From contig JBHJHE010000016.1 in assembly GCA_050331095.1 (NCBI GenBank), positions 1-64,000 on the forward strand: a stretch of 64,000 nt of DNA, read 5' to 3'. This document shows, piece after piece, positions 44,119 through 53,128 of the stretch. The translations under genes and the position numbers were made by a program. Source of the DNA: MED-G105 sp050331095. Its GTDB lineage: Bacteria; Pseudomonadota; Alphaproteobacteria; Caulobacterales; Parvularculaceae. Numbering within the stretch: position 1 is the first letter of the stretch; every line of letters starts with the position of its first letter. The notes under the pieces are model-generated. The model ran no database searches, was not told the origin of the DNA, and saw nothing but the letters and a program-made list of their open reading frames with translations.

Positions 44119-44928
44119 ATGCGTATCGCGTTGTTCGGCGACGTCATGGGGCGCTCGGGCAGGCACGGTCTCATTGAGCGCCTGCCGGCCCTGCGTCGGT
44201 CGCTGAAGCTCGACTTCGTCCTCGTCAACGCAGAGAACGCCGCCGGCGGCTTCGGCGTCACCCGCGCCATCTGCCACGATCTGTTCGAAGCCGGCGCCGA
44301 CGTCCTCACCACCGGCAACCACGCCTTCGCCCAGCGCGACGAACTCGATCTCTTCGACGACGAGATCCGCCTGTTGCGGCCCGCGAACTTTCCGCCGAGC
44401 AATCCTGGCCGCGGCAGCGGGCTTTTCGAGGCGAAATCGGGCGCCGGCGTTCTCGTCGTCCACGCCATGGGCCAACGCTGCATGCCGTCCTGCGACGACC
44501 CGGGCGCCGCGATCGAGCGCGAGCTCGAGAACGTCCGCCTCGGGCGCGAAGCCGACGCCATTCTCGTCGATTTCCACGCCGAGACCACGGCCGAGAAGTA
44601 TTCGCTCGCACATTATCTCGACGGGCGCGTCAGCGTCGTCGTCGGGACCCACACGCACGTTCCGACCGCGGATCACCAGATCCTGCCCCAGGGCACGGCG
44701 TACATCACCGACCTCGGCATGTGCGGGGACTATGACAGCGTCATTGGCATGGAGAAGACCGAGCCCGTGCGCCGCTTCGAAACCAAGATGACCCTCGGCC
44801 GCTTCGCGCCGGCGACGGGCGAGCCGACGATCTGCGGCCTCCTCGTCGAGACAGGCCCCGACGGCCGCGCGACCCGCGCCGAGCCGATCCGCCTCGGCGG
44901 CCGCCTCGATCCCGCCGCGCCGGCTTGA
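44119..44928 (+). CDS. YmdB-family metallophosphoesterase
   Basis: 269 residues. The metal ligands of the family are visible: FGDVMG, NAENAAGG, TTGNHAFAQRDE, ILVDFHAET, VVVGTHTHVPTADHQI. Relatives hydrolyse cyclic nucleotides (2',3'-cAMP in Bacillus YmdB). It lies 33 bp after the cyclo-ligase and 78 bp before yebC, probably in one operon. Confidence 0.92.
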   Translation: MRIALFGDVMGRSGRHGLIERLPALRRSLKLDFVLVNAENAAGGFGVTRAICHDLFEAGADVLTTGNHAFAQRDELDLFDDEIRLLRPANFPPSNPGRGSGLFEAKSGAGVLVVHAMGQRCMPSCDDPGAAIERELENVRLGREADAILVDFHAETTAEKYSLAHYLDGRVSVVVGTHTHVPTADHQILPQGTAYITDLGMCGDYDSVIGMEKTEPVRRFETKMTLGRFAPATGEPTICGLLVETGPDGRATRAEPIRLGGRLDPAAPA

Positions 44929-45006
44929 TGCGCCGGCCGCCGGGGCCTAGATCCGGCCGCTGAAAACAGCGCGGCGGCGATCCGCGCGCCAAAAAGGAGC
45001 CGCGCG

Positions 45007-45753
45007 ATGGCCGGCCACAGCAAATGGGCGAACATCCAGCACCGCAAGGGGCGCCAGGACGCCAAGCGGTCGAAGATGTTCTCCAAGCTCTCAAAAGAGA
45101 TCACGGTCGCCGCGAAAATGGGCGCGCCGGACCCGACGTTTAACCCGCGCCTGCGCCTCGCGATCCAGGCCGCCAAAGCCCAGTCGATGCCCAAAGACAA
45201 TATCGACCGGGCGATCAAGAAATCGACGGGCGACGACGGCGCCGTCTACGAGGAGATTCGATATGAAGGCTTCGGGCCCGCAGGCGTCGGCGTCATCGTT
45301 GAGGTCCTGACCGACAACCGCAACCGCGCCGCGAGCGAGGTGCGTGCGTGTTTCTCCAAGAACGGGGGGAACATGGGCGAAACGGGCGCGGTCGCCTTCA
45401 TGTTCGACCGCGTCGGCGCGATCGAGTATCCGCGCGAGACGGGCGACGACGAAAAAGTTCTCGACGCGGCGATCGAAGCCGGGGCGGACGACGTCGATTC
45501 CTCCGAGGACGGACACACGATCTATACCGCCGGCGACGAGCTCGCCGAAGTCGCCGGCAACCTTGAAGGCGCTTTCGGCGAGGCGACGTCGGCGAAACTG
45601 ATCTGGAAGCCCCAGAACACGATCGACGTCGAGGGCGACAAGGCGCAAACGCTTCTGAAGCTCCTGGACGCGCTCGAGGATTGCGACGACGTGCAGGACG
45701 TCTACGCAAACTTCGAAATGTCCGCCGAGGAGATCGAGGCGCTCGCCGGCTAG
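45007..45753 (+). CDS. yebC: YebC/PmpR-family regulator/translation factor
   Basis: 248 residues. MAGHSKWANIQHRKGRQDAK is the invariant start, and FSKLSKEITVAAKMG, YEGFGPAGVGVIVEVLTDNR and FSKNGGNMGETGAVAFMFDR follow. YebC proteins bind DNA near ruvC-type promoters, and recent work also links them to relief of ribosome stalling at proline stretches. GGAG lies 5' of the ATG. The stop TAG (45751) is the first three bases of the palindromic repeat. Confidence 0.95.
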   Translation: MAGHSKWANIQHRKGRQDAKRSKMFSKLSKEITVAAKMGAPDPTFNPRLRLAIQAAKAQSMPKDNIDRAIKKSTGDDGAVYEEIRYEGFGPAGVGVIVEVLTDNRNRAASEVRACFSKNGGNMGETGAVAFMFDRVGAIEYPRETGDDEKVLDAAIEAGADDVDSSEDGHTIYTAGDELAEVAGNLEGAFGEATSAKLIWKPQNTIDVEGDKAQTLLKLLDALEDCDDVQDVYANFEMSAEEIEALAG

Positions 45754-45913
45754 AGCGCCGGGCGTTCATCCTGGATCGGGCGAAGATCGTCTCAGGCGCT
45801 CAAACCCTAGAATCTAGAGCATCCGACTGATTCAATCAGAAAACGGAATGCTCTAGATGCGAGGGCGCCTCGGACGATCTTCGCCCGATCGGCGCCGAAC
45901 GTCCGGCGCTCTA
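45751..45913. repeat. 163-bp palindromic intergenic element between convergent genes
   Basis: The left arm starts TAGAGCGCCGGGCGTTCATC and the reverse complement of the right arm starts TAGAGCGCCGGACGTTCGGC. The arms (about 59 bp) agree at roughly four of five positions and enclose an inner hairpin AGAGCAT..TGATTCAATCA..ATGCTCT (about 45814-45858). The element exactly fills the space between the yebC and histidine kinase stop codons. The first TAG ends yebC. The last, read on the other strand, ends the kinase gene. A half copy lies at 16885-16991. Confidence 0.9.
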
Positions 45914-48169
45914 CGCCGTCGCGGCGGCCGCCGGTTCGCCGGAGAGCTGGCGCTCCAGCACAAGATCTAACTTGTCCTGACTGACGGGCTTGGCGAGGAA
46001 ATCGTCCATGCCGGCCGAGACGCTTTCGTCGACGTCCGTCGCCAGAACGTGGGCGGTGAGGCACACGATCGGCGTTCGCGCGCGCCCGGCCTGGGCCTCG
46101 AACGCGCGAATGCGCCGCGCGGCTTCATAACCGTCGATCTCCGGCATCGAGACGTCCATCAACACGATGTCGAACGCCTCGTCGGCGCTCTTGAAGGCGT
46201 TGACGGCCTCAAGCCCGTTTTCGGCGATCGACAGGTCGAACCGCTCCGGGTCCAGCATGTGGCGCATCACGAGGCGGTTGACCTCGTTGTCCTCCGCCAT
46301 CAGCACGCGCACCTTCCGCTCGCCGTGCGCCGGGCCGGCGCTTTCGCGCGCCGACGGGTCGGCGTGCGGCGCGCCCGCGGCCGTCGCGCCGGAGATCGCC
46401 GCATCCACCGCCTGAAGCATCAGCGCGGCGCGGGCCGGCTTGACGAGAACGTCGTCGACGCCGACGTCGCGAAAGCCGCGGCCGCCGTCCTCCGGATCGA
46501 CGGACGTCAGCATAATGAGCGGAGTCTTCGCGATTTCCGGCGTACCGCGCACGGCCTGGGCGAGGCCGCGGCCGTCCATCTCCGGCATCAGATAGTCGAT
46601 GACGGCGGCGTCGAAGGGCGCGCCCGCCCGCGCCGCGGCGCCGAGGGCGCTTAGCGCCGCCGCGCCGCCGTCGACGCTTTCGACCTCGAAGCCGCAAGCG
46701 CGCAGCTGGGTCGCGGCGATTTCCCGGTTCACCGCGAGATCGTCGACGACGAGAACGCGCCGGCCGGCGCCGTCGGGCCGCGCGGCTTCGGCCGGCGGCG
46801 CGGGCGCCTCGGCCTCTGCGAGCGAGATTTCGAACCAGAACGTCGAGCCGGCGCTTTCGATCGAGTCCGCGCCGATGCGCCCGTTCATCGCCTCAATGAG
46901 CTGTTTGGAGATCGACAGGCCGAGCCCGGTGCCGCCGAACCGGCGCGTCGAGCTGAGGTCCGCCTGCTCGAACGCGCCGAAGACCCGCGAGAGCTGCTCG
47001 GCGTTCATGCCGATGCCGGTGTCGGTGACCGATACGCGCAGATCGAGCCGCCCCCCGCGCCGCGCGCCGTCGACCGACACGAGGACGTAGCCGCGCTCGG
47101 TGAACTTCAGGGCGTTGCCGACGTGATTTACGAGCACCTGGCGCACGCGGCCGGGATCGCCCAATACGTAGGCGGAGAAATCGACGGGAAACCGCACGAC
47201 GAGCTCGATGTTCTTGTCGCGCACCTGGGACGCCATCAGTTCGACCACGTCTTCGACGGCGTTCTGGAAGTCGAACTGCGTCTCCTCGAGGTCGAGCCGC
47301 CCGGCCTCGATCTTCGACAGGTCAAGGACGTCGTTGATGATGGCCAGGAGCGCCGAGCCGGATTTCTGGATCGTCTCGACATAGAGCCGTTGGCGGCTTT
47401 CGAGCTGGGTGCGCAACAGGAGCTCCGACATGCCGAGAACGCCGTTCATCGGCGTGCGGATCTCGTGGCTCATATTGGCGAGGAACATCGACTTCGCGTC
47501 GGAGGCGCGCTCGGCGGCGGCGCGCGCTTCTTCGAGCTCGTCGATGAGCTTCAAACGGCCCGGTTCGACGCTGATCGACTTGCGCAGGATCCGCGCGCTG
47601 TAGACGATCTTGCTGGCGATCGTGGAACAGATCAGCAGGCCCGACGTCAGAATGATCGGGAACGACCCTGTGCCGTAAACGGCGAGCGTAAAGGCGAGAA
47701 ACGTCACCGCGAACGGGCTGATGGCGACGACCGAGAAAAGCGGCGCGGCGCGCAACTGCGCCGTCGTGATGATCGCGCCCGAGGTGAGCATGCTCACGGC
47801 GACGAAATCGCCCGCCCAGCCCGGCGGCGCCCAGGCGAGGATCGGCGCGATCGCCCAAACGACGTTGCCCATCGTCACAAGCGCGGTGTAGCGCGCGTCG
47901 CTCATCGCCGCGCCATTGGCGACGAACATGGCCTCGATCTTCGTTCGGATGAGGCCGATGGCGAGCGCGCCGGCGTACCAGGCGAGCGCCAGCTTCCACG
48001 GCGCGACCGTGGCGAGCGCCATCGCCCAGGCGGTGGTGTGCGCGAAGCGAACCCACCGCAACTGCGCGATGACCCGGATCGCGACGCCGAGTTTTTCCGT
48101 TTCCATTCGGGGCGTTCGGCCTTTCGAACCCGTTCCTCGCCTTGGCGCGCTACCGCGAAGAAACGCCAT
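45911..48169 (-). CDS. Hybrid sensor histidine kinase/response regulator
   Basis: 752 residues. About six membrane helices in the N-terminal 190 residues, HisKA H-box FLANMSHEIRTPMNGVLGMS (about 233-252), HATPase domain (RQVLVNHVGNALKFTERGYV, GGTGLGLSISKQLIEAMNG), receiver 1 (AAVIDYLMPEMDGRGLAQ) and receiver 2 (DIVLMDVSMPEIDGYEAARR). It is an ArcB/BarA-like phosphorelay kinase without an Hpt domain. Input unknown. The true start may be the in-frame ATG at 48106 (METEKLGVAIR). Neither has a strong ribosome site. Confidence 0.9.
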   Translation of the reverse strand: MAFLRGSAPRRGTGSKGRTPRMETEKLGVAIRVIAQLRWVRFAHTTAWAMALATVAPWKLALAWYAGALAIGLIRTKIEAMFVANGAAMSDARYTALVTMGNVVWAIAPILAWAPPGWAGDFVAVSMLTSGAIITTAQLRAAPLFSVVAISPFAVTFLAFTLAVYGTGSFPIILTSGLLICSTIASKIVYSARILRKSISVEPGRLKLIDELEEARAAAERASDAKSMFLANMSHEIRTPMNGVLGMSELLLRTQLESRQRLYVETIQKSGSALLAIINDVLDLSKIEAGRLDLEETQFDFQNAVEDVVELMASQVRDKNIELVVRFPVDFSAYVLGDPGRVRQVLVNHVGNALKFTERGYVLVSVDGARRGGRLDLRVSVTDTGIGMNAEQLSRVFGAFEQADLSSTRRFGGTGLGLSISKQLIEAMNGRIGADSIESAGSTFWFEISLAEAEAPAPPAEAARPDGAGRRVLVVDDLAVNREIAATQLRACGFEVESVDGGAAALSALGAAARAGAPFDAAVIDYLMPEMDGRGLAQAVRGTPEIAKTPLIMLTSVDPEDGGRGFRDVGVDDVLVKPARAALMLQAVDAAISGATAAGAPHADPSARESAGPAHGERKVRVLMAEDNEVNRLVMRHMLDPERFDLSIAENGLEAVNAFKSADEAFDIVLMDVSMPEIDGYEAARRIRAFEAQAGRARTPIVCLTAHVLATDVDESVSAGMDDFLAKPVSQDKLDLVLERQLSGEPAAAATA

Positions 48170-48397
48170 AATCGTAAAATTACAGCTATGGCGAACGCGT
48201 TAACGCGCGATTGAGCAAAGCCGTCGCCGCCCGTCTCCGGCGGCCGCTGGACGTCACGACTGCGTTAAGGGCCCGGAAGGGGAGCCGAGGCCGACAGCGG
48301 CCGTGGAACCGATCCTGGGCCCGCGCGCTTGCGGGGCGCCGCGGCCGCTGGTAAGGCCCGCCAAAACTGAAGAAGAAAAGCGCGCAAGGTCGATCGT

Positions 48398-48961
48398 ATG
48401 AAGATCAACGGCAACGAAATCCGTCCCGGCAATGTCGTTCAGCACCAGGACAGCCTGTGGATCGCCGTCAAAACGAACGCCGTGAAGCCGGGCAAGGGCC
48501 CCGCCTACAACCAGGTGGAGCTCAAAAACCTCCTCGACGGCCGAAAATTGAACGAGCGCTTCCGCGCGTCGGAGACGGTGGAGCGCGTGCGCCTCGAGCA
48601 GCGCGACCACACCTATCTCTTCGCCGACGGCGACGCCCACGTCTTTATGGACGGCGAAAGCTACGAACAGATTTCAATTCCCGCCGAGATGATCGGCGAG
48701 CGCGCGGCGTTCCTGCAAGACGGCATGCAGGTGATCGTCGAGAGCCACGAGGGGCGGCCGATTGGCGTTCAGCTCCCCGAACAGGTGACGCTCGAAGTGA
48801 CGGAGACCGAGCCGACGGTGAAAGGCCAGACTGCGTCGAGCAGCTACAAGCCGTCGACGGTGGACAACGGCTTGCGCGTCATGGTGCCGCCCTACATCAC
48901 CGTGGGCGAAAAAATCATCGTCAACACCGAAACGATCGAGTTCGTCAAACGCGCCGACTAG
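48398..48961 (+). CDS. efp: Elongation factor P
   Basis: 187 residues. KOW-like N-domain with the tip KPGKGPAYNQVELKNLLDGR, where the Lys (residue 33) would be modified if EpmAB is present. Two OB domains follow (DGMQVIVESHEGRPIGVQLP, TASSSYKPSTVDNGLRVMVP). EF-P relieves ribosome stalling at polyproline. Ends overlapping the convergent membrane protein by 4 bp. Confidence 0.96.
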   Translation: MKINGNEIRPGNVVQHQDSLWIAVKTNAVKPGKGPAYNQVELKNLLDGRKLNERFRASETVERVRLEQRDHTYLFADGDAHVFMDGESYEQISIPAEMIGERAAFLQDGMQVIVESHEGRPIGVQLPEQVTLEVTETEPTVKGQTASSSYKPSTVDNGLRVMVPPYITVGEKIIVNTETIEFVKRAD

Positions 48962-49305
48962 CGCACCGGCGGCCCCGCAGGACGCGACGGCCCGTCGTAC
49001 CGCGAACGCCGCATCAGCAGAATGAACAAAACGATCGCAATGATTGGCGAGGCAACGAAGAATAGCGTCACCACAAGCGCGCCGCCCGCCGTCACGATGC
49101 CGACGATCGCGAAGATCAGCGCCACGATGACCCCGCCGAGCGCGCCGAACCCGGCGCCCACCGCCTCAACGGGCGATAGGGGCGGCTCCGCGTAGACGTA
49201 GGCCGCGATTGAGAACCCGCCGCCCGCGGCGATCAGGATCGCGAGGGGCGCGAAGAACCAGGCGATCCCGCCTGACCCTTTACGCTGTCCGTCTCGATCG
49301 GTCAT
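48958..49305 (-). CDS. Small polytopic membrane protein, unknown
   Basis: 115 residues: a charged N-terminus, then three or four hydrophobic helices (about 15-37, 47-66, 68-98), rich in Gly/Ala/Ile, and a short basic tail. No motif. It converges with efp and overlaps it by 4 bp. ATG 49305 follows a purine-rich segment. Function unknown. Confidence 0.65.
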   Translation of the reverse strand: MTDRDGQRKGSGGIAWFFAPLAILIAAGGGFSIAAYVYAEPPLSPVEAVGAGFGALGGVIVALIFAIVGIVTAGGALVVTLFFVASPIIAIVLFILLMRRSRYDGPSRPAGPPVR

Positions 49306-49483
49306 GGCCGCCCTCCCCGTCTTTGATTTAGGTTTTTCATATTCGCCGCCCTGTCCGCCGCGGACAAGCCGGTTCGCCGCAAGGACAGACCCGCTCGGCG
49401 GCGTTGCGGCGGCGCGCCGGCTTTGATAGCCGACGCCGCCTGCGCGCGGCGACCAGGCGCGCGGCCTTCGCGACGGAGCGCCA

Positions 49484-50128
49484 ATGGCGAACATCAGACC
49501 CGCGCCGCGCCCCACCGCGCGCAACGCGCCGGCCCGCGCCTGGCAACGCATGTTGTCCGGCCGGCGCCTCGACCTGTTGGACCCCTCGCCGCTTGATGTC
49601 GAAATCGAAGACGTGGCCCACGGCCTCGCCCGCGTCGCCCGCTGGAACGGGCAGACGACGGGGCCTTTGCCGTTTTCGGTCGCCCAGCACTCCCGCCTCG
49701 TCGAAGGGTTTTGCGGGACGTTCCGCCCCGACTGGCCGGCGAAATGGCGCCTCGCCGCGCTGCTCCACGACGCGCCGGAGTACGTCATCGGAGATATGAT
49801 CAGCCCCTTCAAAGCCGCGCTCGGCGACGGCTACCGATCAATCGAGGGACGGCTCCAGGCGGCGGTGCACCTGCGTTTCGGCTTGCCGGCGACGCTCCCC
49901 GACGCCGTTGATAGGCTGATCAAGCGCGCGGACCGGGCGAGCGCTTACTTTGAGGCGGTGCAGATCGCCGGCTTCAGCGCGACAGAAGCGCGCACGCTGT
50001 TCGGGGCCCCGCGCGGGCTTGGCCTCGTCGAAATCGACGTCGAAACGACCGAGGCCGCTCAGTCCAGCTATCTGGACCGTTTCAACGCCCTCTTCACGGC
50101 GTGCGAACGGGATGCCCGCGCGTCGTAA
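49484..50128 (+). CDS. HD-domain phosphohydrolase (YfbR-like)
   Basis: 214 residues. LPFSVAQHSRLVEG, LLHDAPEYVIGDMISPFK (HD pair with metal ligands) and KRADRASAYFEAVQI (final Asp) are the pattern of YfbR-type 5'-nucleotidases. Relatives act on deoxyribonucleoside 5'-monophosphates. ATG 49484 follows GGAGCG. It opens a same-strand series leading to the NAD genes. Confidence 0.85.
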   Translation: MANIRPAPRPTARNAPARAWQRMLSGRRLDLLDPSPLDVEIEDVAHGLARVARWNGQTTGPLPFSVAQHSRLVEGFCGTFRPDWPAKWRLAALLHDAPEYVIGDMISPFKAALGDGYRSIEGRLQAAVHLRFGLPATLPDAVDRLIKRADRASAYFEAVQIAGFSATEARTLFGAPRGLGLVEIDVETTEAAQSSYLDRFNALFTACERDARAS

Positions 50129-50202
50129 CAGCTTCGCGACATCAACCGCCCGTGATGGGAGGGTTGCTTTTTTTTTCACCGCGTTCGCTTCATTTTCCTC
50201 CC

Positions 50203-50709
50203 ATGATGATTGTGAGTTCCCTTGACCACGTGCTTTCGGCGTTCGCGCGACACAAACCGTCCACCGTGCTCTCCCTGTTGTCGGAGGACGAGGCGATCCC
50301 GTTGTTCCCCGGGCTCGCGCCGGCTTCGCACCTGAAGCTTTATGTGGAGCGGGAGAGCTGCGCGGCCGACATCAGCGACGCGGCCCGCCGGCGCGCTGCG
50401 GAGATCGTCTCGTTCGCGCGGTCTTGGGACGGCAAGGGCCCGATCCTCATCCATTGCCAGCGCGGGATTTCGCGCTCGACCGCGGCCGCCTTCATCATCA
50501 TGTGCGCGCGCCTGCCCGAGGTTTCGGAGGATGAGCTCATCGCCCGCATCCGTCGGGCCGCGCCGCACGCCGATCCCTGCCCCATGCTCACTTACTATGC
50601 GGACGGCATTCTCGATCGAGACGGGCGCATGCTCGATGCGGTGGAGGATTTGACGCCGCCGACGACGGTTCTGAGCGCGCCGCCGGCCCCGGTGGCGTTC
50701 GCCGCCTGA
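50203..50709 (+). CDS. Dual-specificity/tyrosine phosphatase-like protein
   Basis: 168 residues. The active-site P-loop ILIHCQRGISRSTAAAF matches HCxxGxxRS, with Cys nucleophile and Arg. A general-acid Asp may lie in the CAADISDAAR segment. ATG ATG occurs at 50203 and 50206, with a weak CCTCCC 5' of it. The protein substrate is unknown. Same-strand order HD-phosphatase-NrtR-nadABC recurs in alphaproteobacteria. Confidence 0.8.
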   Translation: MMIVSSLDHVLSAFARHKPSTVLSLLSEDEAIPLFPGLAPASHLKLYVERESCAADISDAARRRAAEIVSFARSWDGKGPILIHCQRGISRSTAAAFIIMCARLPEVSEDELIARIRRAAPHADPCPMLTYYADGILDRDGRMLDAVEDLTPPTTVLSAPPAPVAFAA

Positions 50710-50801
50710 CGACGAGCCGAGCTGCGGCCGCACTCGCCCCGGCCCTACTCGCCCCGGCCCTACTCGCATCGACCCGGTCCGACGGGCTAAGCCTCCGCGC
50801 G

Positions 50802-51857
50802 ATGGGCACGTCCTCCAATATTCAGATCGGCCTCAACGGCGTGCTCGCTTCGATCGGCGGCGTCGCGGACGATGTCGACGCCGAAGCGCCGGCGACGCCG
50901 AACGTGTTGTGCGTGCGCAGCGACGAGGGTCTTTCGAGCCTGCCTTACGGCCCCTTTGATCCCGCCCGTCACCGCACCTTCGAGATCGGCCTGCGCGACT
51001 GGGTGGAGCGGCAGACCCGCGTGCGCCTTGGCTTTGTGGAGCAGCTCTACACGTTCGGCGACAAGGGCCGCGAGGCGCCGGCGGCGTCGATCGTCGGCGG
51101 CGCGCCCGACGGGCGGGTCGTCTCCGTCGGTTATCTCGCCCTCGCCGCCGACCCGGCGCTCGACGCGACGGGCCCGACGTCGCCAGCCGCGTCGGCGGCG
51201 TGGCGCGACTGGTACGCGTTCTTTCCATGGGAGGACTGGCGCCATGGCGAACCGCGCCTCCTCGCCGAGGCGGTGCTGCCCGGCCTCGCGGCCTGGGCGG
51301 ACCGCGCGCCGCAGGGCGAGTCGAGCGGACGGCGCGACCGCATCGCCCTCGCCTTCGGCTTCGCCAAGAACGGCTGGGAGGAGGAGCGCGCCCTCGACCG
51401 CTACGAACTCATGTACGAGGCGGGCCTCGTCGAGGAAGCCTGGCGGGACCGCGACCGCGCCGGCCTGGCGCCGCCCCGCTCCGACCGCGCCGTCTCCACG
51501 ATCACCGGCGCGACCATGGCCTCGGACCATCGCCGCATCCTCGCGACGGCCGTCGGCCGGCTGCGCGGCAAGCTGAAGTACCGCGCGATCATCTTCGAGC
51601 TCTTGCCGACCCGGTTCACGCTCCTCGCCCTGCAAAGGGCCGTCGAGGCGATCGTCGGCTACGACCTCCACAAACAGAACTTCCGCCGGGCGGTCGAAGC
51701 CAGCGGCCTCGTCGACAAGACCGAGGAGACGGCGCGCCGAGCGAGCGGCCGGCCGGCGGCGCTCTTTACGGCCTCGGACGCGGCTTATGCGGATCGCGCG
51801 GCCCGCGGCCTCGCGATACCGCGCCTGCGCCGCGCGCCAAACTACGCCTGGCGTTGA
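50802..51857 (+). CDS. nrtR: NrtR-like NAD-biosynthesis regulator (Nudix plus winged helix)
   Basis: 351 residues. The N-terminal half is a degenerate Nudix domain (about 5-170) with the family's WRDWYAFFPWEDWRHGEPRL and GWEEERALDRYELMYEAGLV. The C-terminal part is the NrtR winged helix (LRGKLKYRAIIFELLPTRFT, DLHKQNFRRAVEASGLV). Relatives repress NAD genes and respond to ADP-ribose or NAD metabolites. nadA starts 167 bp downstream with a palindrome in its leader. The Nudix box catalytic residues seem lost, so it is probably a sensor, not an enzyme. Confidence 0.8.
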   Translation: MGTSSNIQIGLNGVLASIGGVADDVDAEAPATPNVLCVRSDEGLSSLPYGPFDPARHRTFEIGLRDWVERQTRVRLGFVEQLYTFGDKGREAPAASIVGGAPDGRVVSVGYLALAADPALDATGPTSPAASAAWRDWYAFFPWEDWRHGEPRLLAEAVLPGLAAWADRAPQGESSGRRDRIALAFGFAKNGWEEERALDRYELMYEAGLVEEAWRDRDRAGLAPPRSDRAVSTITGATMASDHRRILATAVGRLRGKLKYRAIIFELLPTRFTLLALQRAVEAIVGYDLHKQNFRRAVEASGLVDKTEETARRASGRPAALFTASDAAYADRAARGLAIPRLRRAPNYAWR

Positions 51858-51912
51858 CGGCGCGCCGCGCGCGGCGTTGACGGGCCGCGCGAACGGAGGG
51901 CCGTTTTTCGTG

Positions 51913-51940
51913 TTGACCCCCGCAAAGTCGGCCGTATGGT
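51913..51940 (+). promoter_or_regulatory. Possible sigma-70 promoter for nadA-nadB-nadC
   Basis: TTGACC (51913-51918) and TATGGT (51935-51940) with 16 bp between them, upstream of the palindrome. An assignment by eye only. The start site would be near 51947, placing the palindrome about +30 to +50, a repressor-compatible position. Confidence 0.35.
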
Positions 51941-51976
51941 CGCGCTCGGCCTTGCGCCCAAAAATCTGCGCCCCAT

Positions 51977-51997
51977 TTATGCTCTAATCGAGCATAA
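51977..51997. promoter_or_regulatory. Perfect 8-5-8 palindrome, probable NrtR operator
   Basis: Arms TTATGCTC and GAGCATAA (exact reverse complements) around TAATC, 27 bp before the nadA ATG. Its size and A/T-rich outer ends are like NrtR operators. The adjacent nrtR-like gene makes that reading likely. The site also has a central TAAT. No second copy was found at the nrtR promoter. Confidence 0.65.
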
Positions 51998-52024
51998 TGA
52001 GAAATTCAGACGGAGGATCTCGCC

Positions 52025-53128
52025 ATGCCCGCATTCGGCGCCGAAGCGGCTGAAACGACCGCGGTCGCCTATGACGACGCGGTCGCATCGAAGACGTCGC
52101 ATCTTTATCCGCGCGTCTCGACGGTGATGCCGGAAGCGGAGTGGCGGCTCCACGCGCCCTTGATCGCGGCGATCAACGATCTGAAGCGCGAGAAGAACGC
52201 GGTCGTTCTCGCGCACAATTACATGACGCCGGAGATCTTCCACGGCGTCGGCGATTTCGCCGGCGACAGCCTGCAGCTCGCGCGGGAAGCCGCGCAGACC
52301 GACGCGGACGTCATCGTGCAGGCGGGCGTGCGGTTCATGGCCGAGACCTCGAAAATCCTGTCGCCGTCGAAAACGGTGCTGATCCCGGACCTGGAGGCCG
52401 GCTGCTCCCTCGCCGCATCGATCACGGGCGCCGACGTGCGGCTCCTGCGCGAGAAGTATCCGGGCGTCCCCATCGTCGCCTACGTCAACACCAACGCCGA
52501 CGTGAAGGCGGAAACCGACGTGTGCTGCACGTCGTCGAACGCCGTCGACGTCGTCGAGTACGCCGCGCGCGAATGGGGTTCGGACACGGTCATTCTGTTG
52601 CCGGACCAGTATCTCGCCCGCAACGTCGCGGCGATGACCGACGTCAAGATCGTCACGTGGGCCGGCGCTTGCGAGGTACACGAACGGTTCACCGCCGAGG
52701 ACATTCGCGAAATCCGCGACGGAACGCCGGGCGTCATGGTGCTCGCCCACCCGGAATGCCCGCCGGACGTCCTCGCCGAGGCCGATTTCGCGGGCTCGAC
52801 GAGCGGCATGTCGGCGTACGTCGAAGACAGGCAGCCGAAGAACGTCGTCCTGATCACCGAGTGTTCGATGTCGGACAATGTCGCGGCGGCGAACCCCAAG
52901 GTGAACTTCGTGCGGCCGTGCAATCTCTGTCCGCACATGAAGCGCATCACGCTTCGGGGCATCCTCCGCGCGCTCCAGACCGGCGAGCACGAAATCACGC
53001 TCGATGCGGACATTATCGCGCGCGCCCGCCGACCGATCGAACGCATGCTCGACGTGCCGCTCGCGCGCCAGTCGACCTATGACGGCCGCGGGCCCGCCGA
53101 CGTCGTCGCCCTGGAAGCGCGCGCGTGA
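52025..53128 (+). CDS. nadA: Quinolinate synthase A
   Basis: 367 residues. It condenses iminoaspartate with DHAP to quinolinate using a 4Fe-4S cluster. Cys ligands lie in LEAGCSLA, TDVCCTSSNAV, HPECPPDV and CNLCPHM. VLAHNYMTPEIFHGVGDFAG and TSGMSAYV are conserved. GGAGGATC precedes the ATG. It overlaps nadB (GTGA), so nadA-nadB-nadC is one translational unit. Confidence 0.96.
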   Translation: MPAFGAEAAETTAVAYDDAVASKTSHLYPRVSTVMPEAEWRLHAPLIAAINDLKREKNAVVLAHNYMTPEIFHGVGDFAGDSLQLAREAAQTDADVIVQAGVRFMAETSKILSPSKTVLIPDLEAGCSLAASITGADVRLLREKYPGVPIVAYVNTNADVKAETDVCCTSSNAVDVVEYAAREWGSDTVILLPDQYLARNVAAMTDVKIVTWAGACEVHERFTAEDIREIRDGTPGVMVLAHPECPPDVLAEADFAGSTSGMSAYVEDRQPKNVVLITECSMSDNVAAANPKVNFVRPCNLCPHMKRITLRGILRALQTGEHEITLDADIIARARRPIERMLDVPLARQSTYDGRGPADVVALEARA

